IMG/VR virus record: IMGVR_UViG_3300005095_000172
Coordinates: 80,148-140,623 of that record
From: a virus
DNA: 60,476 nucleotides
Reading direction: 5' to 3' (one strand)
Each line of letters starts with the position of its first letter. The first letter of the stretch is position 1. Below, one piece after another: positions 58,841 through 60,476 of this stretch. Below the pieces are notes generated by a model. That model saw only the letters and a list, made by a program, of their open reading frames with translations, made no database searches and was not told the origin of the DNA. A program made the position numbers and the translations under genes.

Positions 58841-58864
58841 ATTATATCTTTAAATAACTTAATC
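58841..58864 (-). promoter_or_regulatory. TTAAG-N11-TATAAT promoter
   Basis: TATAAT 58841-58846; GATTAAG upstream; reads into the tagged-gene cluster. Confidence 0.6.
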
Positions 58865-58885
58865 TATGTTTAATTATCATTTTAG

Positions 58886-59584
58886 TTAAATCAATCTTCT
58901 AGATGTTGCTCTTATTCTTGCTTCTTTTTGTTCTTTAGAATCTTTCTCGCCTTCTGATGAAACTTCTTTAGGTTCTTTTTTCTTAGGCTCTTTCGTCTCT
59001 TGTTCTTTAGCCATCTCTTCATCTTCTATTTGCTTTAATGTTTTAAATTCATCTGGTCTTAAATTCAATTTTTGAGTAAGGGCTTTTTGTTCTTGGTCAA
59101 ACCATTTCTTAGAATAAAGTACATTAGAATCTTTCACATCAGTTATTCTAATTTTATAAGTACCATCGTCATTTTTCTTAAGGATTTCTCCCCTAGACTT
59201 ATTCCACATATACTTTCTTGGTTCTTTATCAGTACCATAATTAGTAACTAAAACCAATGTACCAGGAACAAGAGGAACAGGTTTTGGGATAACTGGCTTA
59301 TCTGGTTTATCGACCTCAATAGATTCTTTAATTTTAAATTTTTTCTTAATCTTTTTAGTAAGTAGTTCTATTTCTTCAGGGGAAAGTATTTCTAAGTAAT
59401 CTAAAAGTTCATAATTAGTCTGGTATCTTTCATCATTTCCTGGGCCTTCAGAATACACCCAGTCATTTACGAAATTAAAAACTTTATGATCTGAGCCAAT
59501 TAGGTCTAAAATATCTTGAGAAAACCAATAGTATTGAGTCGATTTTTCTTGAAGTAGTGATTGAAGTTTGTGTAGTATCATCAT
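58886..59584 (-). CDS. Hypothetical protein with Lys/Glu-rich tail
   Basis: 232 residues. Starts MMILHKLQSLLQEKS, a loose version of the tag with L-x-E. Residues 105-165 look like a small beta-barrel (GTLVLVTNYG ... DDGTYKIRITDV); residues 190-232 are a charged low-complexity tail (KEPKKKEPKE...). Function unknown. Confidence 0.65.
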   Translation of the reverse strand: MMILHKLQSLLQEKSTQYYWFSQDILDLIGSDHKVFNFVNDWVYSEGPGNDERYQTNYELLDYLEILSPEEIELLTKKIKKKFKIKESIEVDKPDKPVIPKPVPLVPGTLVLVTNYGTDKEPRKYMWNKSRGEILKKNDDGTYKIRITDVKDSNVLYSKKWFDQEQKALTQKLNLRPDEFKTLKQIEDEEMAKEQETKEPKKKEPKEVSSEGEKDSKEQKEARIRATSRRLI

Positions 59585-59630
59585 AACTCTCCTTTCGTTT
59601 ATTTAATCGGGGAATTATGATGATAGGGAG

Positions 59631-60161
59631 TTATTCTTGATAAAGGAAGGAATCGATGTTCTCTAAATCTGCGTTCTTTCCGTCAATGATTTCTTGGTTC
59701 TTTTCTCTGATTCTTTTGAATCTTTTTATTTCGTCTAACGCAGCTGTTCTGGCGAATAGACTAAACCAACCAAAACCTCCCCTGAGTTCATCTACATTTT
59801 CTTTATAGAAAAGTTCTCCGTCTTTTTGGTAATAATTTAATCTTGCTTTAGCTGGGTCAAACTTATGCCAGTGTTTGACAAAAAGGAGGTATGCTTTACT
59901 TCTAAACTCGTCTTTATAATTTTTAGAATATCCAGAAAAGTTCCTAGCGGTTAAAACATGTTCAAGAACTGTAATGAAGTTCTTTGCTAATTCTTCTGAA
60001 CTTTTAGTCCTAAGTCCATTTTTATACTCTTCTTGTTCTTTCAAAAGAAGTTTTGTTAGAGCATAATCGTCTATATAGAACTTTTGCTTCTCTTCTTCCG
60101 TTTTTTCTCTTTGTAACCCTTCTATAGAAATGTTACTTGGAATTTCTTGCTTATCTGACAC
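59631..60161 (-). CDS. 55: Late-transcription sigma factor (T4 gp55-like)
   Basis: 176 residues. KFYIDDYALTKLLL near 27, ARNFSGYSKNYKDEFRSKAYLLFVKHWHKFDPAKA near 70-105 and FGWFSLFARTAALDEIKRFKRI near 130-155 match gp55: a sigma region 2-like module that directs RNA polymerase to late promoters with the sliding clamp and gp33. A TACAAT with TTTTAAG upstream lies at about 60187-60210. Confidence 0.85.
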   Translation of the reverse strand: MSDKQEIPSNISIEGLQREKTEEEKQKFYIDDYALTKLLLKEQEEYKNGLRTKSSEELAKNFITVLEHVLTARNFSGYSKNYKDEFRSKAYLLFVKHWHKFDPAKARLNYYQKDGELFYKENVDELRGGFGWFSLFARTAALDEIKRFKRIREKNQEIIDGKNADLENIDSFLYQE

Positions 60162-60216
60162 ATTGATGTCCTTTTTATTTTATTGTATCGAAAATATCTT
60201 AAAATAAACTTAAAAC

Positions 60217-60476
60217 TTATTCATCACAACAATCATCACAAGCATAATCCGTATCAGCTCCACTAGGGATATTCAAGTAATTTAATGGACACTCAGGTAG
60301 TTTATGAGTAGTTTATGACAATTATACCAAGTATATCCAAAGTCAGTCCCTGAACTAACATCGAGCTGAGGGAATGAGGTTAGTGATGAACAATTTCTCC
60401 AAGCCCCACTAAAGTTAGTTCCTGAACTAACATCAAGATCAGGGAATGAGGTTAGTGATGAACAATAATACCAAGC
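60217..60476 (-). pseudogene. Repeat protein (surface-type LRR repeats), partial, frameshifted by an 11-bp duplication
   Basis: N-terminus beyond the right edge. About 24-residue repeats read W.NCSSLTSFP.LDVSSGT.F, as in BspA/DUF285-type surface repeat proteins. The frame ends early at TAA 60282-60284. A direct tandem repeat of 11 bp (60296-60306 and 60307-60317) causes it: with one copy removed the frame continues as NCHKLPECPLNYLNIPSGAD...CDDCCDE to TAA 60217-60219. Such proteins occur in phage tails and surface adhesins. Confidence 0.75.

Noticed and set aside
1-60476. CRISPR arrays or insertion sequences
   Set aside because: No regularly spaced direct repeats with unique spacers and no transposase were seen; the repeated TTAAG/TATAAT blocks are promoters.

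Overview
The window is one strand-coherent block of a large, AT-rich, T4-related myovirus genome. Nearly every supportable gene and RNA lies on the minus strand. The T4-type core is present: uvsX, clamp loader 44/62, recombination nuclease 46/47, a late sigma factor like gp55, a gp33-like co-activator, nrdA/nrdB, DNA ligase and PhoH. The host is probably a Campylobacterota member (Arcobacter/Sulfurimonas-like). This is inferred from the outer-membrane protein with an AGGDIAPVEP mature start and from the TTAAG/TATAAT promoters, which lack a normal -35 box.

Layout from left to right: 1-9.3 kb replication, recombination and late-transcription genes plus two phosphoesterases and an HNH nuclease. 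9.3-10.5 kb a phage tmRNA (tag ANNTSYTGALVA), a structured RNA and a small ORF. 10.5-15.3 kb a papain-like protease, an NlpC/P60 hydrolase interrupted at a poly-A run, an outer-membrane barrel and a Ro60/TROVE gene. 15.3-16.6 kb a cluster of Y RNAs, one carrying a circularly permuted tRNA-like domain. 16.6-18.9 kb groEL/groES and a secreted protein. 18.9-23.4 kb tRNAs, several large structured RNAs and small promoter-driven tRNA-like RNAs. 23.6-31.7 kb a glycan-sulfation island: APS kinase fusion, sulfotransferases, glycosyltransferases, SDR and DUF2061. 31.7-35.2 kb a dense array of 22 tRNAs. 35.3-39 kb a further sulfotransferase and glycosyltransferase and a set of genes sharing an M[IL]RE N-terminus. 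39-49.5 kb Acb1-like anti-CBASS protein, dCMP deaminase, PhoH, ribonucleotide reductase and nucleotidyltransferases including a CCA-enzyme-like one. 49.8-60 kb ligase, SprT protease and a second run of M[IL]RE-tagged genes, ending with the gp55-like sigma factor and a partial repeat protein.

The main theme is RNA. Together the tRNAs cover all 20 amino acids, and the phage also encodes tmRNA, a CCA-adding-type enzyme, Ro60 with about four Y RNAs, and 2-3 kb of other structured non-coding RNA. Nine tRNAs and the tmRNA share an unusual T-loop, with A54 and U58 in place of U54 and A58. At least ten genes share an N-terminal helix followed by a small-x-Glu site, resembling a T4 capsid-targeting peptide, which suggests a set of internal virion proteins.

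Caveats: all calls are by eye. Several genes are broken by what look like single-base deletions in or near homopolymers (NlpC, PIN-PhoH, a tagged gene, ATP-grasp), so assembly indels must be excluded before any is read as biology.
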